From NCBI GenBank assembly GCA_002007405.1, contig JYIN01000009.1, positions 1 through 54,527 of the forward strand: a stretch of DNA of 54,527 nt, written 5' to 3'. This document shows, one piece after another, positions 25,661 through 35,241 of the stretch. A program made the translations under genes and the position numbers. Under the pieces are notes generated by a model. That model was not told the origin of the DNA. It saw nothing but the letters and a program-made list of their open reading frames with translations, and did not search any database. The stretch comes from Gammaproteobacteria bacterium Gsub. GTDB lineage: Bacteria > Pseudomonadota > Gammaproteobacteria > PS1 > Pseudothioglobaceae. Numbering within the stretch: position 1 is the first letter of the stretch; the number at the start of each line of letters is the position of its first letter.

Positions 25661-26593
25661 ATGCCAAAATTTGACGACAAAGATGGTCTCATTTGGATGG
25701 ATGGCAAGTGGGTTGCTTGGCGCGATGCCAAAGTTCATGTCTTAACCCATACGCTACATTATGGCATGGGTGCATTTGAAGGGGTGCGTGCTTATGAAAC
25801 CAAACAGGGCCCTGCTATTTTTAAATTAGAAGAACACACCAACCGTTGGTTTAATTCCGCCCATATCCTAGGTATGAAAATACCCTTTGATAAAGACACA
25901 CTAAATCAGATACAAAGACAGGTTGTCATTAAAAATAATCTCAAATCAGCTTATTTACGCCCGATGTGCTTTTACGGCTCAGAAGGTATGGGTTTGCACG
26001 CTAATAATCTTAAAGTCCATGTTATGGTTGCCGCTTGGGAATGGGGCACTTATCTTGGTGCTGACAATATCAAAAATGGGATTCGCATTCGCACCTCCAG
26101 TTTTACTCGTCATCATCCCAATATTGCCATGACCAAAGCTAAAGCAAATGGTCATTATATTAACTCAATGATGGCACTCCAAGAGGCCCTAACTGATGGC
26201 TACGATGAAGCTTTATTATTGGATACGAAGGGCTTTGTGGCGGAAGGCAGTGGTGAGAATATTTTTATCATTCGTGATGGGGTTATTTATACTCCTGACC
26301 TATCCTCGGCTTTGGGGGGTATTACCCGTGATACAATTTTCACCCTAGCACATGATTTGAACTACAAAATTATTGAAAAACGCATTACCCGCGATGAAGT
26401 TTATTGTGCCGATGAGGCATTTTTTACTGGCACCGCAGCAGAAGTAACCCCCATTCGTGAATTGGACAATCGCACCATTGGTAGTGGCTCGCGTGGGGCA
26501 ATCACCCAGCAATTACAAAGCTTATATTTTGACTGTGTTTATGGGCGTAAGCCCCAATACCAAAATTGGATTATTAAGGGGATATGCAAATGA
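25661..26593 (+). CDS. ilvE: Branched-chain amino acid aminotransferase
   Basis: PLP class IV aminotransferase for the last step of Val, Leu and Ile synthesis. The 310-residue protein begins with DGLIWMDGKWVAW, has HYGMGAFEGVRAYET near residue 30, the PLP lysine in MTKAKANGHYINSMMALQEA, and the phosphate-binding loop SALGGITRDTIFTLA. The segment EVTPIRELDNRTIG is diagnostic of IlvE. It overlaps the next small gene by a few bases. Confidence 0.97.
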   Translation: MPKFDDKDGLIWMDGKWVAWRDAKVHVLTHTLHYGMGAFEGVRAYETKQGPAIFKLEEHTNRWFNSAHILGMKIPFDKDTLNQIQRQVVIKNNLKSAYLRPMCFYGSEGMGLHANNLKVHVMVAAWEWGTYLGADNIKNGIRIRTSSFTRHHPNIAMTKAKANGHYINSMMALQEALTDGYDEALLLDTKGFVAEGSGENIFIIRDGVIYTPDLSSALGGITRDTIFTLAHDLNYKIIEKRITRDEVYCADEAFFTGTAAEVTPIRELDNRTIGSGSRGAITQQLQSLYFDCVYGRKPQYQNWIIKGICK

Positions 26594-26781
26594 GTCTATC
26601 TATTGATGATTTTCAACAAAAACATGTGAGTTTTAATATCGTAAAAAAAACTGAACTGCCAGCACATTGCCCGCCTAAAGAGGCGCAAAAATGGAATATG
26701 CACCCCAAAGTATTTTTAAAGTTTGATCTAAAAGGTCGTGCCGCCTGTCCATATTGTGGTACAAATTATAAATTGATTTAA
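26590..26781 (+). CDS. CHCC-type zinc-finger domain protein
   Basis: A 63-residue protein with the zf-CHCC pattern: Cys in ELPAHCPP, His in NMHPKVFL, and the pair CPYCG near the C-terminus, the same module as in the mitochondrial complex I subunit NDUFS6. I chose the ATG at 26590, with an AAGGGG ribosome-binding site at 8 nt and ATGA overlap with the ilvE stop; an ATG at 26584 would be only 2 nt from it. Function in bacteria is not established. Confidence 0.88.
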   Translation: MSLSIDDFQQKHVSFNIVKKTELPAHCPPKEAQKWNMHPKVFLKFDLKGRAACPYCGTNYKLI

Positions 26782-26798
26782 CCTTATTTTGATTGGCT

Positions 26799-27317
26799 AT
26801 GGATAAACCCTCTAGTAATATTGTTTTAGTCGGTCCAATGGGCAGCGGTAAAACCTCAGTTGGTCGCCGTCTTGCCTGCGTGCTTAAATGGGATTTTTTT
26901 GATTCTGATTTTGAAATTGTCTCCCAAACTGGTGTTGCTATTGACCATATTTTTGATATAGAAGGAGAGGCTGGCTTTAGAGTGCGGGAGACAAAAGTAT
27001 TAAAAGATTTATGCAAAATCCCCAATGCTGTGATTGCTACTGGCGGTGGCATCATTGTTAAGGCAGAAAACCGAGCCTTATTAAATAACAGTTTTGTAGT
27101 TTATTTATCATCCACCGTAACACAGTTAGTAGAACGAACTGCCAGCTCAAAATCTCGCCCCTTATTAGAAAAATCAAAAAACCGCGCTCAAACCATTCTC
27201 GACTTATTAAATACTAGAGCACCTTTTTATCAAGAAGTTGCAGATGTGGTGATTGACACCACAGGGAAAAAACTCTATGCAATTATCAACGAAATTAAAA
27301 AAGCCATACCAAAATGA
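26799..27317 (+). CDS. aroK: Shikimate kinase
   Basis: Phosphorylates shikimate in the chorismate pathway. The P-loop is VGPMGSGKTSVGRRLA, the shikimate-binding Asp is in FFDSDFEI, GEAGFRVRE carries the substrate Arg, the Walker-B-like motif is ATGGGIIV, and the lid region is ERTASSKSRPLL. I prefer the ATG at 26799 over the TTG at 26793; the product is 172 residues, as expected. aroB, the common partner of aroK, does not follow; a TolC-like gene overlaps its stop by 4 nt. Confidence 0.96.
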   Translation: MDKPSSNIVLVGPMGSGKTSVGRRLACVLKWDFFDSDFEIVSQTGVAIDHIFDIEGEAGFRVRETKVLKDLCKIPNAVIATGGGIIVKAENRALLNNSFVVYLSSTVTQLVERTASSKSRPLLEKSKNRAQTILDLLNTRAPFYQEVADVVIDTTGKKLYAIINEIKKAIPK

Positions 27318-28735
27318 AACGCACTTTAAGCCTATTTTTTATTGTATTTTTTGCATTTAACGCCCAAGCAATAACCCAAAAAAAGTTTATTGAGCGACTC
27401 AAAAACACCCATCCGTTTTTCAATCAACAACAATTATCCACACAAATTAGGCAAATTGAAAAGCGCGCAACCACCGCAAACGAAGATTGGATTGTTAGTT
27501 TAAACGGACATTATCAAAACGAAGATGCCAGCGATATTTTAAACAATGCCTACGACGACTTAAAAACCACCTCAATCGATATTGCCGCAACAAGAAAAAT
27601 AGCCGACCTAGGCAGTGATATTACTTTTAAACATACTTGGACCGATAAAAACCTCACTGCAAGCAATGTTTTTTCTGCACAGTCTCCAAGTGCCACAATA
27701 CCACTTCAAAGCACTGCACGCAATGTATTTTCACTTGGCTACACTCACCCGCTACTGCGTAATAGTGGCGGTATCAACGACAGGCTTAATACCGATGTTG
27801 CCCAAATTGCCATTGAGCAAAGCACTTTTGGGCGTTTAGAACAAGAAGAGGGCTTTATTTTAGAAAAGCTCAAGCGTTTTATTGATTTAGCATATGCACA
27901 AGAACAACTACGCATCAATAAAAACCGCTTGAATTTGGCAAGCCAAGAATTGGACCTTGTCAAACGCAAATTTGCCGCCTCGGTGGTAGATAAAGTTGAT
28001 GTCTTATTGCAAGAAGATGCCTATCAAAGTGCACAACAACAGTTACTGCGGGCGCAACAAGATTTAATCCTCCTACGCCATGAAATTGCTATTACTTTAG
28101 CACTGGATTTTAAACAAATAATTGCCAAAATTGACCTATATCAACCTTACGCTCTGGAAAACACACCTTTAAAACAACAACTCTTAAAACATTCTAGGGT
28201 ATTAAAAATAACCGATTTGGATAAAAAAACACTAAAACGCCAATTAAGTAGTTTTAAAAACCAAACTCAGGCACAGTTAGACTTAAATTTAGAGCTTGCC
28301 AGTGCAGGAGAAAACACCAGCTATGCTAATTCATTAGAAAATCAAAGCCAAACTTGGCGTATTGGTTTGGGCTTGTCTTATCCGCTTGGTGGTATCAAAA
28401 GCAACAGTGATGTTAATAAAGCACAAGCACAGTTAAATCAATTACAACAAAAAAAACAAGAACAGCTACTTGAACTACACACCCAAGCCACCACATTCAA
28501 AGAAAGAATTAACTTAACAGCACAAATTCTGCAATCCAGCAAAAAGCAAATTAAAATCGCCCAAGCACGCACCAATGAAGAAAGACAGCGTTACGCAAAC
28601 GGTAATGGCGAGGCAAGTTTTGTTATTAGCGCCCAAAACAACCAACAAAACGCCCAACTAAACCATGCACAAGTAGCGGCAAATTATCAAAAATCAGTAC
28701 TTGAATACAAAGCAATATTAGATATTCTGCAATAG
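27314..28735 (+). CDS. TolC-family outer-membrane protein
   Basis: A 473-residue protein with a signal peptide (MKRTLSLFFIVFFAFNAQA) and the two-fold repeat of long coiled helices and beta-strands typical of outer-membrane efflux proteins. Helical stretches rich in Gln, Ala and Leu occur near 175-275 and 385-470, with strand segments such as FSLGYTHPLLRNSGGIND and WRIGLGLSYPLGGI. The Gln-rich composition is notable. No inner-membrane or adaptor partner is adjacent, so the exported substrate is unknown. Its start overlaps aroK. Confidence 0.85.
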   Translation: MKRTLSLFFIVFFAFNAQAITQKKFIERLKNTHPFFNQQQLSTQIRQIEKRATTANEDWIVSLNGHYQNEDASDILNNAYDDLKTTSIDIAATRKIADLGSDITFKHTWTDKNLTASNVFSAQSPSATIPLQSTARNVFSLGYTHPLLRNSGGINDRLNTDVAQIAIEQSTFGRLEQEEGFILEKLKRFIDLAYAQEQLRINKNRLNLASQELDLVKRKFAASVVDKVDVLLQEDAYQSAQQQLLRAQQDLILLRHEIAITLALDFKQIIAKIDLYQPYALENTPLKQQLLKHSRVLKITDLDKKTLKRQLSSFKNQTQAQLDLNLELASAGENTSYANSLENQSQTWRIGLGLSYPLGGIKSNSDVNKAQAQLNQLQQKKQEQLLELHTQATTFKERINLTAQILQSSKKQIKIAQARTNEERQRYANGNGEASFVISAQNNQQNAQLNHAQVAANYQKSVLEYKAILDILQ

Positions 28736-29029
28736 AAAAAAGACCTCAATAATCCTTAAACTAAGATAAATAAATCAACCAATGAAAAATATAAAATACT
28801 GCTTTTTTAAATAAACCCCCTGCAAGCCACTACTAAGTACTTTTGACATTAAAAAACAAACCTTTTGATTGAAATAAGTGATTATTTTATTTTGGTATAA
28901 CCCTAAAAGGGCGCATTATTCACTTGGGTAAATACCACCGACCTAACGCTTTGTCAGCACCAAAAACAAAGGTGGGAGGAATGCCCCTCTACGAATCCAT
29001 TATCCTGCCACAAAAAAGTGTATTTTTGA

Positions 29030-29035
29030 TATAAT
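29030..29035 (+). promoter_or_regulatory. -10 box of cysE, suggesting a leaderless transcript
   Basis: A perfect TATAAT ends 6 bp before the cysE ATG at 29042, so transcription would start at or within a base of the start codon. A weak -35 (GCCACA, 29007-29012) is at 17 bp. The rest of the gap 28736-29029 is AT-rich and shows no gene. Confidence 0.55.
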
Positions 29036-29041
29036 TTGACA

Positions 29042-29749
29042 ATGAGATTTATTGAAGATATCCGCAGCGTATTTGCCCGAGACCCCGCAGCAAGAAACAC
29101 CTTTGAGATATTAACTTGTTATTCTGGCGTGCAAGCGATGTTATTCTACCGCCTGTCTCATCAATTATGGTTATTAAAACTTAAATGGTTGGCAAGGTTT
29201 GTTTCAATGTTGGCGAGATGGCTAACTGGTGTTGAAATTCATCCCAACGCCGTGATTGGACGGCGTTTTTTTATTGACCACGGTATGGGTGTTGTAATTG
29301 GCGAAACCGCTAAAATTGGCGATGATTGCACCCTCTATCACGGGGTAACTTTGGGCGGGACTACTTGGAAAAAGGGTAAACGCCACCCTACTTTAGGCAA
29401 TAATGTGGTGATTGGCGCGGGGGCAAAAATCTTGGGACCTATTGTCTTGGGTGATGATGTAAAGGTGGGTTCTAATTCTGTTGTGATTAAGTCTATTGAG
29501 CGCGGTAAAACTGTGGTTGGTGTGCCTGCATATTTGTTAAAAGGAGCTAGCAGTGGTAGAGTACCGGCACGCCATTTTGAATCTTATGGCGTTAGTGACG
29601 ATGTTGACGACCCTACAGTTCGGGCCATTAACTCAATCTTGACGCATATTCACGATATGGACGAACAACTCAATATTGTTTCTAAAAAACTGGATATTAA
29701 AAATCAAGCAGATATTGATGTTGATGATTTAGAAATTAAAAGTAAATAA
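29042..29749 (+). CDS. cysE: Serine O-acetyltransferase
   Basis: Makes O-acetylserine for cysteine synthase (cysM at 10703). The 235-residue protein has the short N-terminal helical domain ([19 protein letters not shown]) and the left-handed beta-helix with hexapeptide repeats: [18 protein letters not shown], the catalytic His in IDHG and [14 protein letters not shown], and [16 protein letters not shown] chose the ATG at 29042; a TTG at 29036 overlaps the -10 box. cysE before iscR is a common gammaproteobacterial layout that couples cysteine supply to Fe-S assembly. Confidence 0.96.
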   Translation: MRFIEDIRSVFARDPAARNTFEILTCYSGVQAMLFYRLSHQLWLLKLKWLARFVSMLARWLTGVEIHPNAVIGRRFFIDHGMGVVIGETAKIGDDCTLYHGVTLGGTTWKKGKRHPTLGNNVVIGAGAKILGPIVLGDDVKVGSNSVVIKSIERGKTVVGVPAYLLKGASSGRVPARHFESYGVSDDVDDPTVRAINSILTHIHDMDEQLNIVSKKLDIKNQADIDVDDLEIKSK

Positions 29750-29757
29750 GCCTTTAC

Positions 29758-29787
29758 TTGACTAAAATACTTGGTTAAGGGTATAAT
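29758..29787 (+). promoter_or_regulatory. iscR promoter with IscR-like operator
   Basis: TTGACT (29758-29763) and TATAAT (29782-29787) are 18 bp apart. The stretch TTGACTAAAATACTTGG overlaps the -35 and resembles the known type 1 site for [2Fe-2S]-IscR (GACT, AT-rich centre, then a rough inverted half). Binding would block the promoter and give the usual feedback of IscR on the isc operon. Confidence 0.7.
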
Positions 29788-29825
29788 GACGCACTTATTA
29801 AGAAAACAAAAACCAAGAATCAACT

Positions 29826-30245
29826 ATGCAATTAACAACTAAGGGACGCTACGCAGTTATGGCTATGTTGGATTTAGCCGCTAACAATACTGGCAAACCA
29901 ATCACATTAGATATTATTTCACAAAGGCAAAATATTTCCTTGTCCTATCTTGAACAACTGTTTGCCAAACTCAGAAAAGCTGCACTGGTAAAAAGTGTGC
30001 GCGGTCCTGGCGGCGGATATTTTTTAGACAGCCCAGCGAAAAATATTAACCTTACCCAAATTATTGAGGCAGTTGATGAAAATATCGACCTTCGGCGTTG
30101 CAAAGGTATGAGATCTTGTCATGGTGGCAAACAGTGCATTTCTCATCAGCTTTGGTGCGATGTTAGTGAACAAATTAGATTGTTTTTAAGCAGTAAAAAT
30201 CTACAACAAGTAATTGATAATCACCAATCAAATAAAGGGCTATAA
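29826..30245 (+). CDS. iscR: Fe-S cluster regulator IscR (Rrf2 family)
   Basis: A 139-residue winged-helix repressor. The N-terminus [18 protein letters not shown] and the recognition region [20 protein letters not shown] are typical of IscR. The three cluster-binding Cys are in [13 protein letters not shown] near residues 92-104. It senses Fe-S cluster status and is expected to repress its own operon through the site in its promoter. iscS follows after 2 nt. Confidence 0.97.
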   Translation: MQLTTKGRYAVMAMLDLAANNTGKPITLDIISQRQNISLSYLEQLFAKLRKAALVKSVRGPGGGYFLDSPAKNINLTQIIEAVDENIDLRRCKGMRSCHGGKQCISHQLWCDVSEQIRLFLSSKNLQQVIDNHQSNKGL

Positions 30246-30247
30246 CT

Positions 30248-31462
30248 ATGTTGACACCAACCTATATGGATTATTCAGCAACCACGCCAGTAGACGGACG
30301 AGTGGTTAAACAAATGATGCAATACCTAACTTTAGAGGGTGATTTTGGCAACCCCGCCTCTCATTCTCATTATTATGGCTGGCAAGCAGATATAGCAGTT
30401 AAAAAAGCCAGAAAACAAGTGGCAGACTTAATCGGCGCTGACCCTAGAGAAATCGTCTGGACATCAGGTGCTACCGAATCGGATAACTTAGCAATTAAAG
30501 GCATTGCCCACTTTTATAAAAAAAAAGGCAAACACATTATCACCTTAAAAACTGAGCATAAAGCGGTATTAGACACCTGTCGTCAGTTAGAGCGAGAAGG
30601 GTTTAAAGTTACATATTTAGACCCCATGGCAAACGGCTTGTTAGATTTAAAGGTTTTGGAAAATGCAATAACTACTGAGACGATTTTGGTTTCTATCATG
30701 CATGTTAATAATGAAATTGGGGTGATTCAGGATATTGAGGCAATTGGCAATATTTGTCGCGCCCACAAGGTATTTTTTCATGTTGATGCGGCACAATCTG
30801 CGGGTAAGATAGCCATTGATTTATCGGTCCTGCCAGTTGATTTAATGAGTTTTTCTGCTCATAAAGTCTATGGTCCTAAAGGCATCGGCGCTTTGTATGT
30901 TCGGCGTAAACCGCGGGTTCGGTTAGAAGCACAAATACATGGCGGTGGTCATGAACGCGGTATGCGCTCAGGCACACTTGCCACCCATCAAATCGTTGGT
31001 ATGGGTTGTGCATTTGCCATTGCACAAGCGGAAATGGTTGAGGAAAATGCTAGAATTATGCGCCTACGCACACGCTTATTGGCTGGTTTTTCCGATATGG
31101 AAGAAATCCAAGTCAATGGTGATTTAGACCACCGCATCTCAGGTAATCTTAATATCAGCTTTAACTATGTTGAAGGCGAGTCTTTAATGATGGCAATTAA
31201 TACTATCGCAGTTTCTTCGGGTTCGGCTTGTACCAGTGCGAGTCTTGAGCCCTCATATGTGCTCAGAGCACTTGGCTTAAATGATGAGTTGGCACATTCA
31301 TCAATTCGTTTCAGCATTGGTCGTTGGACAACTGAGGCGGATATTGACAAAGCAATTACACTGGTGCGCAATAAAGTAGAAAAATTACGAAAATTATCGC
31401 CCCTGTGGGATATGTATAAAGAAGGCATTGATTTAAGTAAAGTTGAGTGGGCTGCACACTAA
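30248..31462 (+). CDS. iscS: Cysteine desulfurase IscS
   Basis: PLP enzyme that delivers sulfur from cysteine to IscU and other acceptors. The 404-residue protein has [14 protein letters not shown] at the N-terminus, the PLP lysine in [17 protein letters not shown], and the active-site Cys in [17 protein letters not shown], the group I loop of IscS. The C-terminal tail [21 protein letters not shown] is the IscU/IscA contact region typical for the family. It lies between iscR and iscU. Confidence 0.98.
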   Translation: MLTPTYMDYSATTPVDGRVVKQMMQYLTLEGDFGNPASHSHYYGWQADIAVKKARKQVADLIGADPREIVWTSGATESDNLAIKGIAHFYKKKGKHIITLKTEHKAVLDTCRQLEREGFKVTYLDPMANGLLDLKVLENAITTETILVSIMHVNNEIGVIQDIEAIGNICRAHKVFFHVDAAQSAGKIAIDLSVLPVDLMSFSAHKVYGPKGIGALYVRRKPRVRLEAQIHGGGHERGMRSGTLATHQIVGMGCAFAIAQAEMVEENARIMRLRTRLLAGFSDMEEIQVNGDLDHRISGNLNISFNYVEGESLMMAINTIAVSSGSACTSASLEPSYVLRALGLNDELAHSSIRFSIGRWTTEADIDKAITLVRNKVEKLRKLSPLWDMYKEGIDLSKVEWAAH

Positions 31463-31538
31463 TAACTTGATAAAATATAAGGGTTATTTGGGTTGTAAAG
31501 GGTTAGAATGACAGTATTAGGTTTATTGGGAGAATAAC

Positions 31539-31916
31539 ATGGCATACGGTGAAAAAGTGTTAGATCATTATGAAAATCCACGCAATGTGGGAGTTTTGGA
31601 TAAAGACGCTAAAAATGTTGGCACAGGGATGGTGGGTGCACCTGCTTGTGGTGATGTGATGCGTTTACAAATTCAAGTCAATGATGAAGGTGTGATTGAA
31701 GACGCCAAGTTTAAAACTTATGGCTGTGGATCAGCAATTGCCTCAAGTTCATTATTAACTGAATGGGTGCAGGGTAAAACCTTAGATCAAGCGGCAGAGA
31801 TTAAAAATGTTGATATTGCCGAAGAATTGGCATTGCCACCAGTCAAAATCCATTGCTCAGTGTTGGCTGAAGATGCAATTAAAGCCGCTATTCGTGATAT
31901 TAAAAACAAAGCATAA
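31539..31916 (+). CDS. iscU: Fe-S cluster scaffold IscU
   Basis: A 125-residue scaffold on which the cluster is built. The three conserved Cys are in [22 protein letters not shown] and [12 protein letters not shown], and the HscA-binding motif LPPVK is present just before the last Cys. It starts after a 76-bp gap downstream of iscS and is 2 nt before iscA. Confidence 0.98.
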   Translation: MAYGEKVLDHYENPRNVGVLDKDAKNVGTGMVGAPACGDVMRLQIQVNDEGVIEDAKFKTYGCGSAIASSSLLTEWVQGKTLDQAAEIKNVDIAEELALPPVKIHCSVLAEDAIKAAIRDIKNKA

Positions 31917-31918
31917 AG

Positions 31919-32242
31919 ATGCCCATTACTTTGACAGACTCTGCTGCTGAGCGTGCTGCTGATTTTTTAAAAAATCGTGGTACGGGTGAAGGTGTTCGCT
32001 TGTCGGTGCAGACTATGGGCTGCTCTGGTCTGGGTTACAATATGGAATTTGTTGATAATATAAATGCAGATGATACGGTTTTTGAAGACCATGGAATTAA
32101 ATTGATTGTTGATGCCAAAAGCTTGATTTATTTAGACGGAACACAAGTTGATTTTGTCAAACAAGGGCTAAATGAAGGATTTGAATTTAACAATCCAAAT
32201 GTTAAATCAGAATGTGGTTGTGGTGAATCTTTTACCGTTTAA
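31919..32242 (+). CDS. iscA: A-type Fe-S carrier IscA
   Basis: A 107-residue carrier that passes clusters to target proteins. The three ligands are Cys in [15 protein letters not shown] and the CGCGESF pair at the C-terminus. The N-terminus [20 protein letters not shown] is typical. The start lies 2 nt after iscU, so the two are translated together. Confidence 0.97.
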   Translation: MPITLTDSAAERAADFLKNRGTGEGVRLSVQTMGCSGLGYNMEFVDNINADDTVFEDHGIKLIVDAKSLIYLDGTQVDFVKQGLNEGFEFNNPNVKSECGCGESFTV

Positions 32243-32254
32243 CACTTTTTCACC

Positions 32255-32767
32255 ATGCAAAACTATTTTGAATTATTCTCTTTAGAGACTGATTTCGCCC
32301 TAGATTTAAGCGCCCTAAAAAAAGCCTATCAAACACAAATTAACAAATACCATCCGGATAAATTTGCCACCAAAAGTAATAACGAAAAAGCCACTGCCCT
32401 GCAAAACACCGCGTTAATTAACACCGCTTTTGATACCTTAGAATCTCCATTATTGCGTGCTACTTATTTATTAGAATTGCAAGGCATTAACGCCTTTGAC
32501 GAGAAAGACACGCAGATGAATATGGATTTTCTAATCGGTCAAATTGAACTTAGAGAGGCGTTAGAGACGATAAAAATAAAAAAAGACGAGACAGCGTTAG
32601 ATGATTTTATTAAAAATACCGATGTAGCGATTAAGCAAAATATTGAACAAATCCAAAGTTTTTTCAAAAAAAATAATTATGGTAAAATCAAATTCTCAGT
32701 TAGAGAATTGAAGTTTTATACACAATTAAACACCCAAGCAAAACAATTAATGGATGAATGGTTATGA
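32255..32767 (+). CDS. hscB: Fe-S assembly co-chaperone HscB
   Basis: A J-protein that brings IscU to HscA. The 170-residue product has the J-domain with HPDKF near residue 31 and the C-terminal three-helix IscU-binding domain (DTQMNMDFLIGQIELREALE). It starts 12 nt after iscA. Unlike the usual close hscB-hscA spacing, about 265 bp separate it from hscA. Confidence 0.95.
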   Translation: MQNYFELFSLETDFALDLSALKKAYQTQINKYHPDKFATKSNNEKATALQNTALINTAFDTLESPLLRATYLLELQGINAFDEKDTQMNMDFLIGQIELREALETIKIKKDETALDDFIKNTDVAIKQNIEQIQSFFKKNNYGKIKFSVRELKFYTQLNTQAKQLMDEWL

Positions 32768-33032
32768 GGCAAAAATTTGACGAAAAAGGCTTAGAGTTAA
32801 ATGAACAAAAATACGGAACAAAATGGCTAAAATAGCACAAAACCCCTTAATCAAGTAAGCTAAGCATTGGCTAAATTAGCCGAAATCAATCAGCCTTTTA
32901 AGCAGATAAGAAAAATGACTAGCAGCTCAAAGAAAATCAGTTTTAAATAAAATTTATAACAAATTTAGATAGAAACCTTTGCATAATTAGGAATAATCAT
33001 ACAAAAGTCATATTTGATAACATTTAACAACC
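32768..33032 (+). other. Gap between hscB and hscA with short coding-like fragments
   Basis: An ATG at 32764 overlaps the hscB stop and opens 23 codons (MRQKFDEKGLELNEQKYG...). Further on, short open pieces include MAKIAQNPLIK and, in another frame, EINQPFKQIRKMTSSS. They end before an IS-end-like motif GAAACCTTTGCA (32972-32983). This looks like debris of a small gene or element inserted into the isc operon; no intact gene is present. Confidence 0.4.
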
Positions 33033-34874
33033 GTGGCACTCTTACAAATCTCAGAACCCGGTCAAGTACTACCACGCCAGCATAAACTGGCAATAGGCAT
33101 TGATCTGGGTACAACCAACTCTCTAGTAGCATCGATGCTGGATGGGGTTAGTACTATTTTGACAGATGAAAATAATATTGCTACCCTGCCCTCTGTTGTG
33201 CATTATGACAAGGACTACAAACGCACTGTAGGTTATGATGCTAAAACATATATAGAAACCGACCCAACCAATACCATTGTCTCAGTTAAACGCTTTATGG
33301 GGTTGGGCTATGAAGAAATGAGTGCTATTAAAAACTGCCCTTATCAATTAGTCAAGAGCGACAACAATGCTTTATTTCACACTGCAATGGGTGATTTAAG
33401 AGCGGTAGAGGTATCTGCTGATATTTTATTGGCTTTAAAAATGCGTGCTGAAAAATCACTCGGTAGCGAGGTCGTAGATAGTGTAATTACGGTGCCAGCC
33501 TATTTTAACGATACCCAGCGCCAAGCCACCAAAGATGCAGCAACCCTAGCAGGGCTTAATGTACTTAGACTATTAAATGAGCCAACCGCTGCAGCGCTAG
33601 CGTATGGTTTAGAATCTGGTAAAGAAGGCATACATGCCATTTATGATTTAGGTGGCGGTACTTTTGATATTTCAATTTTGCATTTTAGTAAAGGCGTATT
33701 CAAAGTTTTGGCAACGGGGGGCGACTGTGCGCTAGGTGGCGATGATTTTGATCAACTCATTATTGACGATTGTATCCAAACCTTAGAAATTGAAACACTA
33801 ACACCAACACAAATGCAAAAAATCAGACAATTCTCACGCACTGCAAAGGAAACTTTAAGTAAGCATAAATTTGCCGAGTTTGATTGTGTTAATGCCTCTT
33901 ACCAAATTACCAGAGACAAGTTTGAATCTCTGTCACAAGCTTTGATTAAGCGTACTTTATTATTGACCAAACGCTGTATTAGAGACGCTGAGATTGAATT
34001 AGAACAAATCAAAGATGTTATTATGGTGGGTGGCTCAACACGGATGCCTTTAATTCGGGAAATGGTTGGTAATTTGTTTAAAAAACCCGTATTGTGTAGT
34101 ATCAATCCAGATGAAGTGGTCGCTAAAGGTGCAGCCATTCAAGCTAATATTTTGGTGGGCAACAAGACAGAAAATGAAACGCTGTTATTAGATGTTTTGC
34201 CCTTATCACTTGGTTTGGAAACCATGGGTGGTCTGGTGGAAAAAATTATCCATCGTAACACCACGATTCCCGTCACCCGCGCCCAAGAATTTACCACCTT
34301 CAAAGATGGACAAACCGCTATGAGTATCCACATATTACAAGGGGAAAGGGAACTGGTGGCTGATTGCCGCTCGTTGGCACGGTTTGAACTCAAGGGCATT
34401 GTGCCGATGGTTGCAGGTAGGGCGCGTATCCGCGTGGTTTTTCAAGTTGATGCCGATGGTTTATTATCGGTCAGTGCAACCGAAGAAATCTCTGGTCTTA
34501 AAGCAGATGTTACTATTAAACCTACCTACGGTCTAACCAGTATGCAGATGGAAAAAATGCTCCAAGACAGTGTTTTATTTGCCAAAGCCGATATCAAAGC
34601 CCGCCAATTACATGAGGCGCAAGTTGAAGCAAAAAGAACCCTTGAGGCCATTGATTCCGCCCTAGCAAAAGATGGTAATTTATTAGATAAATCAATGCTT
34701 GAAATAATTACCCGCGCGAGGTCTGAGCTTGCTCAGGTCAGCACCTGTGAAGATGAAAAAATAATTAAAACTGCAATTACCCAATTAGAAAAAGCCAGCA
34801 AAACTTTTTCCGAAATACGCATGAATAAAGCAGTTTTAAAAACCGTAGAAGGTCATAATATTAACGAATTTTAA
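33033..34874 (+). CDS. hscA: Hsp70-type chaperone HscA
   Basis: Specialised Hsp70 that uses ATP to release the cluster from IscU. The 613-residue protein has the actin-like ATPase domain ([15 protein letters not shown] near residue 22, [28 protein letters not shown]) and the substrate-binding domain ([19 protein letters not shown]). The start is GTG at 33033; no ATG lies nearby. The length is as in E. coli HscA (616). fdx follows after 10 nt. Confidence 0.97.
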   Translation: MALLQISEPGQVLPRQHKLAIGIDLGTTNSLVASMLDGVSTILTDENNIATLPSVVHYDKDYKRTVGYDAKTYIETDPTNTIVSVKRFMGLGYEEMSAIKNCPYQLVKSDNNALFHTAMGDLRAVEVSADILLALKMRAEKSLGSEVVDSVITVPAYFNDTQRQATKDAATLAGLNVLRLLNEPTAAALAYGLESGKEGIHAIYDLGGGTFDISILHFSKGVFKVLATGGDCALGGDDFDQLIIDDCIQTLEIETLTPTQMQKIRQFSRTAKETLSKHKFAEFDCVNASYQITRDKFESLSQALIKRTLLLTKRCIRDAEIELEQIKDVIMVGGSTRMPLIREMVGNLFKKPVLCSINPDEVVAKGAAIQANILVGNKTENETLLLDVLPLSLGLETMGGLVEKIIHRNTTIPVTRAQEFTTFKDGQTAMSIHILQGERELVADCRSLARFELKGIVPMVAGRARIRVVFQVDADGLLSVSATEEISGLKADVTIKPTYGLTSMQMEKMLQDSVLFAKADIKARQLHEAQVEAKRTLEAIDSALAKDGNLLDKSMLEIITRARSELAQVSTCEDEKIIKTAITQLEKASKTFSEIRMNKAVLKTVEGHNINEF

Positions 34875-34884
34875 GGAAAAAAAT

Positions 34885-35223
34885 ATGCCACAAATTATTG
34901 TCCTGCCACATGAAGAACTTTGTCCAGAAGGGGCAGTTATTAAGATGGAAAAAGGGATTAGTATTTGCAATGCGTTGTTAAAAAATAATATCGAAATTGA
35001 ACATGCTTGTGAAATGTCAAATGCTTGCACCACTTGCCATGTCTATGTTCGTGAAGGTTTTGATGACTTACAAGAAGCGGATGAAACAGAAGATGATTTA
35101 TTAGACAAAGCTTGGGGACTGGATCCCGATTCGCGCTTGAGTTGTCAAGCGATTATTAACAACAGCGACTTGGTCGTTGAAATTCCAAAATATACCATTA
35201 ACCAAGTCTCTGAAAATCATTAA
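34885..35223 (+). CDS. fdx: [2Fe-2S] ferredoxin of the isc operon
   Basis: A 112-residue ferredoxin supplying electrons for cluster assembly. Ligands lie in CEMSNACTTCHVYVREG and in DSRLSCQAII. The N-terminus PQIIVLPHEELCPEG is that of isc-type ferredoxins. AAGGAAAAAAAT precedes the ATG. It is the last isc gene; fabD follows in the same reading frame after the stop. Confidence 0.97.
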   Translation: MPQIIVLPHEELCPEGAVIKMEKGISICNALLKNNIEIEHACEMSNACTTCHVYVREGFDDLQEADETEDDLLDKAWGLDPDSRLSCQAIINNSDLVVEIPKYTINQVSENH

Positions 35224-35241
35224 ATACAAAGGAGAATTATT

